Assembly: GCA_963575745.1 (NCBI GenBank)
Contig: CAUYUJ010016056.1
Coordinates: 1 to 64,000, forward strand
Direction of reading: 5' to 3'
From: Prorocentrum cordatum
Lineage: Eukaryota > Sar > Dinophyceae > Prorocentrales > Prorocentraceae
DNA length: 64,000 nucleotides
Each line of letters opens with the position of its first letter. The first letter of the stretch is position 1. A program made the position numbers and the translations under genes. Shown one piece after another: positions 21,812 to 32,889 of the stretch. A model generated the notes under the pieces. That model was given only the letters and a program-made list of their open reading frames with translations. It was not told the origin of the DNA and did no database searches.

Positions 21812-23747
21812 GTGGCCTTCGGCCAGTTCCGCCTCCGATCGCAGGGTTGTGAGCATGGGGGCTCGTGGACATCGGTCGGGATATATTCTCGAGGTTCTCG
21901 GAGGTGTCTTGGATGCGCGGGGCCCCTTCGGCGCGGCGCTTGGCCTGTTCGGGCCTCGTCGAGGGAGGAGGGAGGAGAGAGGATGATAGAAGGTGGAGGA
22001 GTGAGGAGTGATAGTGAGCGAGTTGGGAGGAGGAGAAAGAGGAGGAAGAGGAGGAGGAGGAGGAGGAGGAGGAGGAGGGATGAGGCAGACGGAGGAGGGA
22101 GGGTCCATCTTGGGACATCTTGGAACTTTCGTTGGGCTCCTGAAGGGCTCCCATGGAGGATCCAAGATGATCCCAATGTGGCCTCGAGATGGCCCCGAAC
22201 TAACTTTCCTGTCGCCTGGTTCGGGGCTGGCTGGGGTCATCGTGGGGCCATCCTGGAGCACCCGTTTGGCGTGCATGATGTATTATTGGAGCGTCGGGGC
22301 GCTCTGAGGGCCCCCAAGGGGATCCAAGATGGCTCCCAATAGGGCTTCAAGATGGCCACCAGCCAAGATTACGCCGTAAGGTTGATGTGGGGTTGTCTTG
22401 GGGCTCTCTTGGGGCCCTCTTGAGGCTGGCCTTCCTGGGGGCTGGAGCCATCTTGGGCTGTCTTGTAACCCTCAGGGCCCTCTTGACCCATCTGGGAGCC
22501 CCCCTGGCCCATCTTGAGCCCTCTTGGGCAAGCTTGGGCCCAGCTCTTCTTCTTGGAGCCCGTACGTTGACTTGTCTTGGGTGCAATGTGTACACGGTGA
22601 GTCGCTTGCTCCGTGCCTAGGGCACGGAGGTGGGTTCGATCTCGTGGACAGCAGCATCCCCTTCCAGACCTTCGACGCCAAGGGGCCCTTGGCGAACATT
22701 GACGATGTCATGAAATTCCTGGAACAAGTGTCGGACCACCAACGCTTCATGGCCGCCGTGACGTCCATATCGGACGAGAGCCTCCCCACCATGACACCTA
22801 AGAGGATCGAGGACGCTTACGATGTGGTCGTTCGTGGATCTAAGGACATGAAGGACGCGGCAGGTGCGGAGAACGCTGGGGAGAGCATCCTCAAGTTCCT
22901 GCAGACTGCCGACGGGTGGCCCCACGCCCAAGCGGAGACGCTGATTCAATTGGCCGTGGAGATCTGCAAGGTCGAGCGCGTGAACAAATCGATCGTGAGC
23001 TGTGCGACCTCGATCCACAAGGTGTGGGTGTTGAGGCAGAGGCGGCTTGCATACGAACAGCTCGGAGATTCGGACTACAGCAGGGCTCAGGCTGACGAAG
23101 CACAGGTCATGGTGAGAGGCTTGATCGTTGCGTTGTTCGAGGCCGTCCGCTCGCTGACCGAAGGGCAGGTTGAGTACTCGAAGGATGGCTGCATCCACAT
23201 CGAGACGACGACGGTCGAGAACACGGTCAAAGCTGCTTCCGAGAGTCACCTCAAGATGTGTTCCGACAAGGTCGCAGCGGCCATTGGTCAGTTCAAGGAG
23301 GTGGTCAAGGACGTTGCTGGCGCCGATGCTCGCTGGACGAGCGGCCTGAAGGTGAAGGCCAACGACGTCGTCGACATCGCAGCCGTGGCCAAGCTGGCCA
23401 AGAAGACGCTCCTCCAGATAGACGGCGACGCTCTCGAGAAAGGGGTGCAGGACCTCAAGGCACTGACATCGAACCTGCAGAAGATTGCCGAGACCTTCGG
23501 GTTCAAGGAGGGCGCCATCGAGCTGCTGAATGAGGCTGGAGAGTTCCAGCGGCTGCTGCGGTCGGGTGCCCTCGCAACGCGCGAGGCCAAGCTGGTGCTC
23601 GGCCATGCGAAGTTCGGCGCCAACGAGGTGACATGGCACAAGTTCTGCACCAAGCTGAAGAAGGAGGTCGGCGACAGCACGCCGACGATCCAGCTCGAGA
23701 AGTGGATGGAGAAGTACGTGGAGTCCGTCCTGGCCATGTCTGGCTGA
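19404..23747 (+). CDS. Gene 3: uncharacterised large protein with N-terminal cysteine cluster
   Basis: Two exons, about 1170 codons in total. The N-terminus MPGKKQKVTRSSASDAGFSG is basic. It is followed by CPCC and, after a +1 frame break near 19635-19650, by further cysteines (SGCLDC), which together could bind zinc. Next come a charged region, a glycine and acidic Asp/Glu low-complexity segment (20290-20450), a Ser/Lys linker, and a long helical C-terminal half. Codon use is less GC-biased than in gene 4. The frame break may reflect decay, sequence error or recoding. No known enzyme family is recognised; the pattern is typical of dinoflagellate-restricted predicted proteins (inference). Confidence 0.6.
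21812..22620 (+). other. Gene 3 intron (GT-AG, 809 nt)
   Basis: GTGGCC to CCTAG with G following. Phase 1 on both sides gives an uninterrupted protein across the join (ELSG then HGGGFDL). The interior holds a GGA tract (21960-22080) and degenerate ATCTTGGGGCC units (22110-22530). Confidence 0.65.
22621..23747 (+). CDS. Gene 3 exon 2
   Basis: About 375 codons of mostly helical, Lys/Glu/Ala-rich sequence, ending ESVLAMSG with TGA at 23745. Confidence 0.65.
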
Positions 23748-23955
23748 GGACGTCGGGCTGGACTGTCGCGGCGGCTGCTGAAGCACAGCAGCGCAGGCCG
23801 CCCCTCGCCTCCCGTGGCGAGGCTTCTTGCCAACAAATGTCCTATGCATCACATTTCCCGTGTATGCCGTCTCTCCTCCTGATCATGTATCCGTAACCCA
23901 CTTGTTTTTATGGTCAATGTACGCCCGATTCATCCAGGTTCCTTGCTTAATGTCT

Positions 23956-24300
23956 ACTGCCTGCTGCTACTACCACTCCTTCTGCTACTGTTACTACTAT
24001 TGTTACTGTTGTTGTTGGTGCTACTACGACTACTACCACAACTGCTACTACTACTACTACGACTACTACTAGCACTGCTAGTATTAGCCTTACTACTACT
24101 CATACTGCTACTACATGTTATTATACTTTGAATTCTAGTGCTACTACTACTACTACCACCAATACATCAACAACAACTGCTACAACTACTGCTACTACTA
24201 CTACTACCACCACTACCACCACTACTACGACTGCCAGTACCATTACTACGATTACGACTACACTTACTATTACTACGGCTGCTGCTACTAGTACTTGTAA
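23956..24300. repeat. CTA/ACT trinucleotide tract
   Basis: Degenerate (CTA)n changing to (ACT)n. Confidence 0.9.
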
Positions 24301-25160
24301 CGTAATGGCGAGGATGGGGACGATAATGGGGGTATGCGCGACGGAGGACAGAGGGACGAGGGAGGACAGAAGCGATGGAGGAGGACAAATGCCGAGGGAG
24401 TGAGGACCACGACGGTGGAGAAGGACTAAACGGCGAGGGGGGTGCAACCGTCCTCTGCACTCTGTCCGTCTGCTCCAACTGCCCTCTCAGCATCCCCTTG
24501 CCTTCTCTACCTTCCCCTCGCTCTCTCATTTTTCCTCGTCTCCTCATCCTTCCAGTCCGCTTGCCTCCATCGCATCTACCACTCTTCCCCAAACCTACTC
24601 CCCCTCCCCTGCCCCCCTCTCCTCCTCCACTCCTCCTCCTCCTCCTCCCCCCTCCGCCTTTTTCGGTGCTGCGCCAATGCCAAAACTGGCGGAGTTGGCA
24701 ACTTCTGACGCTGGCGGGCGCTGCAGTTTCATGGTGCAACCCCGATCGTTGAGAAACGCATCAATCATGCGGCGGCGCATGGCTCCACAGTCCAGTAGCC
24801 CATCGGATGGGCAGTGGAAGACCAACCCTAGCAGGTAGCGCCAACTAGGCGCCGAACAACCACCACCCGCTTGAACGCCACAGTGTCCGTGGACTGTCCA
24901 CTAGGCACGTCCCCGACCACGCGGCGCCTCCCACTGGAACGCCATGCGTCGTGCAAGCCTGGCCAGTGCCAGCTTCCAGCGGGGACAACACACCTTGCTT
25001 GCTGCATGCCTATGGCATGACACGCGCCGCTTTTCAAAGAACCTTGGGGGAAACCTCGAACACAACTTTTTTGAAAAACAAAGAAAGAACTTAAAACAAC
25101 TTCAAAAAAACTTTTTGCATATTTCAGCGATCGGGGGGCTGTCCCAGGCCAGCGCTGACA
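24301..25160. other. No gene supported
   Basis: Includes C-rich CCTCCT (24590-24660) and a short stray piece of the 11-mer minisatellite at 25080-25115. Confidence 0.45.
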
Positions 25161-25164
25161 TAAA

Positions 25165-25320
25165 TTTGGCCCGCGGTTGTCCCGTGGTTGTGCCATGGCT
25201 GTCCCGATGGTTGACCCAATGGATGTCCCGAGGGTTGCCCCGATGGAGGTCGCAACGGCTGTCCCGATGGTACTTCCGATTGTTGTCCCGATGGTTGTCC
25301 CAGTTGTAGGTGTCTTGATG
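25165..25320. repeat. GGTTGTCCCGAT degenerate tandem
   Basis: About nine loose 12-18 bp units. A smaller cluster lies at 25636-25690. Confidence 0.7.
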
Positions 25321-26600
25321 AGTCGTGGGGTCGGCAGAGCGACAGTGAGGTCGACAGATAGGTAAGTCGACACACGCATACAGATAGTGAGATATGCATA
25401 AGAACCTTAAGATCGATATACCTATACATGTTGTAATGCCGATCGATAGTGAGGCCGGTGTACAGAAAACGAACTAGATATATGCATGCACCGATATACA
25501 GTCGTATAGACATGTGTGTAACCGATGAAGTAGTATGTGCATATACATAGATATGTGTACGTATAGAAACTGGGCTCGGTGTGCAGATGGTGGCCTCTGC
25601 ACAGTGGTACCGACAGCTAGACCGATACAGGTTTTCCCTGTGGTTGTCCCGATGGTTGTTCCGATGGTTACCCCGATTGTAGTTGGATGTGAGATCGAAC
25701 TATATTTAGTAGTGCCAGTCTAATAGCAGATACATATAGACCGATACCTATTGACAGTGGGATCCACCGAGAAATAGTGGCATCGGTTTAAAGACAATTA
25801 TAGTCATATATGGCAAGTGAAATTGCTTTTTTTTTACACGGACACCTGGGCATATCAATCGGTCGATCGTGAGACCGATCTGACCGAATCAGATATCGTG
25901 ATATTGGTAGTTGGGTATGGATAGCTGGACAGACCGATAGAGATTGCTCGATGGATGAAGACTCTGAGACTATTGGTCCTTGAAGCTCGCTGATGGGCAG
26001 CAAACGCGATCTGGGTTTCTGGGGCGACGGGGGAGAGGGCAATGCTTTTGTTTTGTAGGGCAAGAGCAAGCATGAGCAGCCCAATCGTCGGCAAGAGCAA
26101 GCCTGAAATCGGAGCTTCTCGCGAAGGGCGGTGTAAGGATTGCTGTTGACCGATCAAGCACGCCCGCCGAGCGTACGGGGATCTGGCCCTGGAAACAACG
26201 CTGCCCCCCCAGCGACCTTCAAGTTGGCCCGACGGCTCTCCCGTCGTTCGCTCCTTCACCTCACCTCCTCATCGGCGCTTGGCTGGTCTCATACGCGGCA
26301 TGTGCTCGAGCACTGGACCCTGCCTTCTCCTCAGCCTTCCGCTCGCCACGCCTCCTCGACACAGAAGACGTGGGCTGCTTCCTGCTCTCGGTTCTGACGC
26401 CGCGGCCGCATCGGCCCTCGGAGCCCTGTAGTCAGAGCGCGCCCTTGGGAGCGGCAGGGCTGCCAGCGCGTGTTTTGGCATTGGTTGGTGTTCTCCTTCT
26501 GGGGAAGGGCGCGTGGACACAACGGCGGCCCTCCCGCCCGGAAAAGAATTCCCGCGGGCCCGTCCACCCGGACCAGTGTTTGGCGGCCAATCCTCGGCCA
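25321..26600. other. No gene supported
   Basis: The left half has scattered GATAGTGAG and ACCGAT motifs; the right half is anonymous. Confidence 0.4.
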
Positions 26601-26604
26601 CGCG

Positions 26605-26770
26605 CAGAGGGGGGTAGGGGGAGGGGGGAAGGCTTCTTAGAAGCACCCCTGCTTCTTAGAAGGCGCGGCCTTCATGTATAGATGTGAGGCCGCCGCCTTC
26701 TAAGAAGCAGCCTCTTTCTGAGAAGCCTTCCCCCCTCCCTCCACTCCCCTTCTGCGCGCCGCCAACATCC
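26605..26770. mobile_element. Snapback family II, copy 1
   Basis: GGGAGGGGGGAAGGCTTCTT near 26620 is inverted at 26720-26755 (CTGAGAAGCCTTCCCCCCTC). The interior has several CTTCTTAGAAG palindromes. Confidence 0.65.
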
Positions 26771-27278
26771 GGCCGTGGCGACGAGAGAAGCTCCCACGAG
26801 GCCCAGGCAGAGAGGACGAGCGGCGCTGGGAGGGGCCGGGCCAGCATCCTGCGGCGGAAAAGGGATGCAACACAGGCAAGAATTCACGCAAACTCCGTTG
26901 GCCCAAGGGCGGACGAGGGGGAGAGGAAGAGAGGGAAGGGGGGAGTGACATTCGCATCGTCACCCTGAGCGGCGCTCGTGGGACAGCCGTCCGCAGAAAC
27001 GACACCCTGCTAACGATCCCATCGCTGCTGCAGGCGATGCCGCGGATCTATATCGGACCCCGACGGCGGAGGCGAGCAAGCGACTCCCCCTTCAGGAGCG
27101 CCCTGGCGCTCCTGGCGCCGGACGCGTGGGACTCGGACGGCGAGGCCTTTGGGAGGGCGGCGCAGCCCCTCGGCCGCCCGCGGGGCCCCCTCGAGCCCGG
27201 GGCGCGGAGGGCCTCGGGCCCGGGGGGGGGCCCGGTTGGGCGGCGGGGGGGCTGGCGCGCCCGCCCTCCCGGTCGCAG
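26771..27278. other. GC-rich sequence upstream of the first modelled exon of gene 4
   Basis: The frame reading APDAWDSDGEAFGRAAQPLG (about 27115-27175) could be another exon of gene 4. No donor that keeps phase was found. Confidence 0.3.
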
Positions 27279-27368
27279 GGCGAGGCCTGGCTGCCGCCCG
27301 AGGCGGGGCCCCTGCAGCGGGCCTGGTCCCAGCTGGAGCGCGACCTCGGCAGCCTCGCGGCGCAGGAG
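27279..27368 (+). CDS. Gene 4 exon a
   Basis: CGCAG|GGC to CAGGAG|GC, phase 0 to 0. Encodes GEAWLPPEAG and then SQLERDLGSLAAQE. Confidence 0.7.
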
Positions 27369-28538
27369 GCTAGCCAGCCTCGAACTGATCCCTGTCCCCA
27401 AGATGGGCGAGCAAACAGCGAGGACAATCTCAGGCATAGGCCCCCGGAAACGGAGGGGATCCTCCTTAAGATCGGCATCGGGGTGGGGTGACGTCAAACA
27501 TAGGGACAGGGATCTGCTTCAAACTGGTACGAGGCGGACTGCTGCGCGCAGCAGCTGGAGCAGCAGCTGCAGGCCGCCGCCGCGCACGCGCGGGGGCGCG
27601 CCGCGGCGTCGCGCGCCGCGCTCGTGGGGCGCGCCAGCGCGGCGTCGGCGGCCGGCGACGACGCCGCCGCGCAGCGGTGCCAGCAGGCATCGCGGGAGGT
27701 CGCCGCGGCCGCCGAGGGCCACGCCAGGCGCCGAAGAAGAACAGCAGCCACGCGCATACAAGGGGGGGTCCAGGGGGGAGGGCGGGGCGGCTTCTTAGAA
27801 GCACCCTGCTTCTCGGGAGGCGAGAGCCCTGTCGGTAGATGCGAGGCCGGGGCCCAGCCTGCTTCTGCGAAGCCTTCCCCCCTCCCCCTGCCCCCCCTTT
27901 GTGCGCGCCGGCCAGGCACAACATGACAAGTCTCGGAGGATGCGCACGGGTTTCTCGGCTCGGCGCTGCACCCTCCTGGCGGCGACGCCAGCGCCGCCCC
28001 TGGCGCGGTGCGCGCGCCAGGGAAGGGGGGGGGCCCAGCGCCGAGCCGAGGAATCACCGCGGCCCTCCGAAAGTTTATATGCCAGTGGTGTCGCTGATGC
28101 CCCCGAGGAGGCGCAAGCGGGCCCGGGACGCCAAGGTCGCGCTGCTGCAGCGCCACGCCGACGGCCGCCGGGAAGCGCTGCGGCTGCTGCTCCACGGCGA
28201 CCCTGCCGCGCCCGCCGCGGCCGTGTTCGTGCCAGACGGGGCGCCGCCCTTTGCGACGCTGGCGCAGTTGCCCGCCGCGGACGCGGTGGCAGAGGTGTCC
28301 AAGGTTGGGGGGCGTCAATTATATGCACGCGCCCGTCCTGACCTGGCAGCTCCTGGGCCCAGGTTCGGTGCATATGTTTTTTATGTAATATACATATACA
28401 TACAACAATAAGTACACATATACACATGTATATATAATATACATACATACACATGTGATCCTTGGTCGAAGGTTGACGGGCCCCACCACTCTACGACGAC
28501 GGACAATGACGACGACAACAACAGCAACAACAACAACA

Positions 28539-28572
<34 letters not shown>

Positions 28573-28579
28573 GGACGGG

Positions 28580-28638
<59 letters not shown>

Positions 28639-28946
28639 GGACGACGACGACGGGGACGATGACGACGTCGACGACGGCACCGGCACCAACACTGGCTCCG
28701 GCACCGGCACCGGCACTGGCACTGCTGGCACCGGCATTGGCACCAGAGCATTACCTTCCACCACAGGGCGAGGGGAATGGGCGTTCCACCACGCCACGCC
28801 TACAGGGGGGACGGGACCTCTCGCACGGGGGGGTCGGCCGAAGGCAGCACGAGGATGTGGTGTGGGGCTTGAGCCCTGCATCAGACATCTTCCGCGCTCC
28901 CTGCCCACGGGTCCCGCGCCCACCCCCCCAGACAGGATTGGGGGTG

Positions 28947-28988
<42 letters not shown>

Positions 28989-31900
28989 GGCGATAATGAG
29001 GGCGAGGACGGCGACGACGACGACGACGACCTCTGAACCTCTCCTGGAGGCCACGGCCCCTTGTGCTGCAAGGTTGCACCCCCCCGCTCCCTGAAGCACC
29101 GCAGCACCACACCACACCCTTCGGGGAGGGGGCGCGCCGCAGCACCACACACCACCCGCAACGGGGGGGGGACCCACCATCGGGGTCGGGGGAGGGGCGC
29201 GCAGTCCCGCCAGGCACGCGCAGTCCCACCATCGGAGGGGGGAGGGGGCGGGCACGGGATCAGATGTATGCCTCCCCGGCCGAGGCAGGAGGGCGCACAC
29301 CCACCGATCCTGGGCCCGGTCAGGATCGGTGCAGGGGCATCGATGGTCGGCTCCCTCCCAACCCAGGGCGCGGACGGCCTGTTCGAGGCCCTCAGCACGG
29401 TGGCGCTGCGGGGCAGCGCCCAAGCGGAGGACGGCGCCCTGCCCGAGGCGGCCGTCGGGGCCTTCCGGGCCGCGTGCAGCGCCCTGGGCGCCTCGCTGAG
29501 CGCGCTGGCCGCGCGGCTGCGGCGGGCGGTGGAGGAGGCCCCCGCGGAGGACGCGGCTCTGGAGGCCCTGCTCGACGAAGGCGGGGGCGGCGAGGACCCG
29601 GCGGGCAACGTTCTCCCTCCCTCTTTCCTTCTCCTCCCTCCTCCTCCTCCTCCTCCTCCTCCTCCTTCTCCTCCCTCTCCTCCTGCTCCTCCCTCTCCTC
29701 CTCGGCCTCCTCCTCCTCCTCCTCCTCCTCCTCCTCCTCCTTCGAGCCCCGCGCGTCGAAGAAGCATTCACGGTGGAAGTTGTTTGCTCTCTTCGGCCTC
29801 CGGGGGCCCCCGCTGGGCCCCGGGACCGTCAAAACATGACTCAGGACTCTCGAGGTCGAAGTTGTGAACAAGTCATGACGCCCCCGCTGGCCCCAGGACT
29901 GTCAAAGCATGACTCTGGACGAAAAGTTGGTCCCTGGGGAGTGGGTAGGGACCCCTCGAGGTCGCTGCTGTGAACAAATCATGGCGTCGGCAGTCGGATC
30001 GGCCCTTCCCTCGGGGGCGGCTAAGAGAGGGGTGAGGGGAATGGACATCTTGGGCGGGGGCCATGATATCTCCCCAGATTTCAGGGCGCCCCTTCTGATT
30101 TCATGACGTCCCCGCCCCCCCCTCCCTGGGCCGCGCACCTGCCGCCGGCCACGATCTGCGCCCCCCCCCTTTTGGACGCCCCCCTCTTGGACGCCCCCGA
30201 GTCCCTCCTCGGTGCCCCTCTGGGGGCTCCCTGGGGAGGCGGGGTGGGTGTGGGGAGTAGGGGAGGGGACGGGAGGGGAGGGGAGGGGAGGAGAGGGGAA
30301 GAAATGGGGAGTGGGGGGGAGGGGGAGGGGAGGGGAGGGGAGGGGGAGGGGAGAGGAGGGGGAGGGGAGAGGAGGGGGAGGGAGGGGCAGGGGAGGGGAG
30401 GTCCGAAGCCTGGCCAGAGCGCGCCCCCGGGGGCCAGGGAGCGGCCCCCCGAGAGACTCGTTTTCGACCGCCTTCTGGAGAACCGGACCTCCACACCCTG
30501 ATAGCCCAGGCCCCCTCGCGTCGTGAACCTAAAAAAATAACAGGACGGGAGGTTTTTGCGCATATTTTCGGCCTCTGGAGGCCCCCGCCGGGCCTCGGGA
30601 CCGTCAAGAAGCGATTCGGGATGAGAAGCTGGTCCCGTGGGATGGCTCGAGACCTCTGGGGGTCGACGCCGCGAGAAATATTCGTGACGTCGGGGGTCGG
30701 GGAGCCAGCGGCAGAGACGGCAAGCGTTCCCAAGGCCCGGCGTCTGGAGGTTGTTTTTGACCCAGGGGCCGTCCAAGCTACAGTGCCGTTTTAATACATA
30801 CTCCGCGTGCGGATCATGTATTACACATGCAAGGATATAGTACCAAAAACAACGATGAGCTCATGCATAAATCTATTCATCAACTAATCATGTATAACAA
30901 TCATATATGTTTTTTTTTTATCATATGTATTTAAAAAACCTGCCCTGTAGGCCGGATGAAAGCTGGACCCGGGCAGGGGTCGAGGGATCTGGGGGCCACG
31001 TTTTGAGGGAGTCGCGACCTCCCCAGAGTTCCGCTCCCGCCTCTGCGCGGCCTGCGCGGCTGCCCCTTCGCCCATGTCCATGACGAACGAACACACACAC
31101 ACCCATACCCATAGGGAGGTCGTTGGGATGAGGACTGGCTATGGGTATGGGTGCGGGTTGTCGGACCCTGGGGAACGCTCCCGTTCGAGCGGGGACCCCC
31201 ATCCGACAACAAGCACCCAGTTGGTGGTTCGTCAGTCCAGGGCTCATTTTCGAATCCTCCGATTCGGTTCGGTTCGATTCTGACGGGTTCCGATGCCGAT
31301 TCGATTCGACTTTGGGTTCCGATTCGGCGTCCGATTTCTCAATGACTGCTCTGCCGATTTCAGGCGATCCGACTCCTCCCGACTTGGCTGCCGATGTCCG
31401 CCGATCCGATGAGTTTCGGTCGCCGATTCGACTTATCGATTCGATTATGGGCTCTCGTCGGAAGCGGGACCACGCGCGAGCGTCCTGTGTTCGTTAGGTA
31501 GGAACGCGTTCCAATCTTCATGTCAAGTTGTACGATTGGGGTTTATGTTTTGGGAGGACGGGTGGGAACGTACGGACACTACCAGCTCGTTCGACCTGGT
31601 TAACTCGACCAGACTTAGACTCACCCATGCTCAGACCGCTCACACCCAAACCCATTCAGACGATTCATACTCTGATTCATTACAATCCTTATTCAGACCA
31701 CTCGTACTCAGACCGACTCGTGCTCAGACTCACTCACGATGTAGCGATGCAGTAGGCGTGACAGTTGGGGCCTCCCACAGCGGACCCGCCGGGAAGTTCT
31801 ACCACGAGGCCCTTCGCAGTCAGATTGTCAGGACCTTTCAGGTGGAATTGCCGCATTGGCGGAGTATGCAGCTCTCTTGTCAGATCCCGATCCCGATGAT

Positions 31901-32848
31901 CATCACGCTGCTTCAGGCATCGCACTTGGGCCTCCAACGGTGGACCCGCCAGGGAGTTCTATCACGAGCCCGTTGGCGGCCAGACTGCTGGGACGTCTCG
32001 GCTAAAATCGCTGCTTTGGCGGAGGTAAACGCGCTTCTTTAGTCAGAGCCCTCTGAGAGCATTGCGCGCGCCATGAACCAGGCACGGCATCTCCCCCTTG
32101 TTACTGACCGTTCTACGCCTTGCATCACTACTCCACCCTACCCGACCTTAACTTTTCCCTGTCCTGACCTTACACATTACCCCGCCCTGCCTTGGCCGTA
32201 CCTTAATTACGCTGCACCTACACCCCAAAGCCTCACACGCCGCACCCTCCACACGACTCTTCACGCCTACACCTCACTTCACATCCCGTCTCCCCTATCA
32301 CCGCTCCCCTTTCCCCCGAGGTTATCGGCCAAAACCGTTTGAACATCTCGATCGTCATGGTCCTCCTCCTCCTCCTCCTCCTCCTCCTCCTCCTCGTCCT
32401 CCTCCCCCCCCTCCTCCTCCTCCTCCCCCTCCTCTCTCCTCCTCCTCCTCCTCCTCCCTCTCCTCCTCCTCCTCCTCCTCCTCCTCCCCCTCCTCCTCCT
32501 CCTCTCCTCCTCCTCCGCCCCCTCCTCCTCCGCCTCCCTCCGCCTCCCCTCCTCCTCCTCCCCTCCTCCCTCCTCCTCCTCTCCTCCTCCTCCTCCTCTC
32601 CCTCCTCCTATCCTCCTCCTCCTCCTCCTCCTCCTCCTCCTCCTCCTCCTCCTCCTCCTCCCCCTCCGCCTCCGCCTCCTCATCCTCCTCCTCACCTTCG
32701 TCACACGTTCGCCCCGCAGGCGGGGTGGATCTCTGCTGTGCACGCGGCGTCGTCCGCGGGCCCAGGCGTGGTCCTGGTCGTGGCCGTCCCTGTTCCCCGC
32801 CCCAACGCACCCGTCGATCCTCGTCGTCGTCGTCGTGGTCGTCGTCGT

Positions 32849-32889
<41 letters not shown>

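Larger units (their letters stand above)
27728..28107 (+). other. Gene 4 intron b-c (GC-AG) holding two snapback elements
   Basis: Phase 2 on both sides. It contains family II (27760-27905) and family III (27940-28075) in tandem. Confidence 0.6.

Noticed and set aside
32720-32765. Short exon reading AGWISAVHAASSAGP
   Set aside because: Has AG|G and AG|GC edges, but its phase does not fit between exons d and e.
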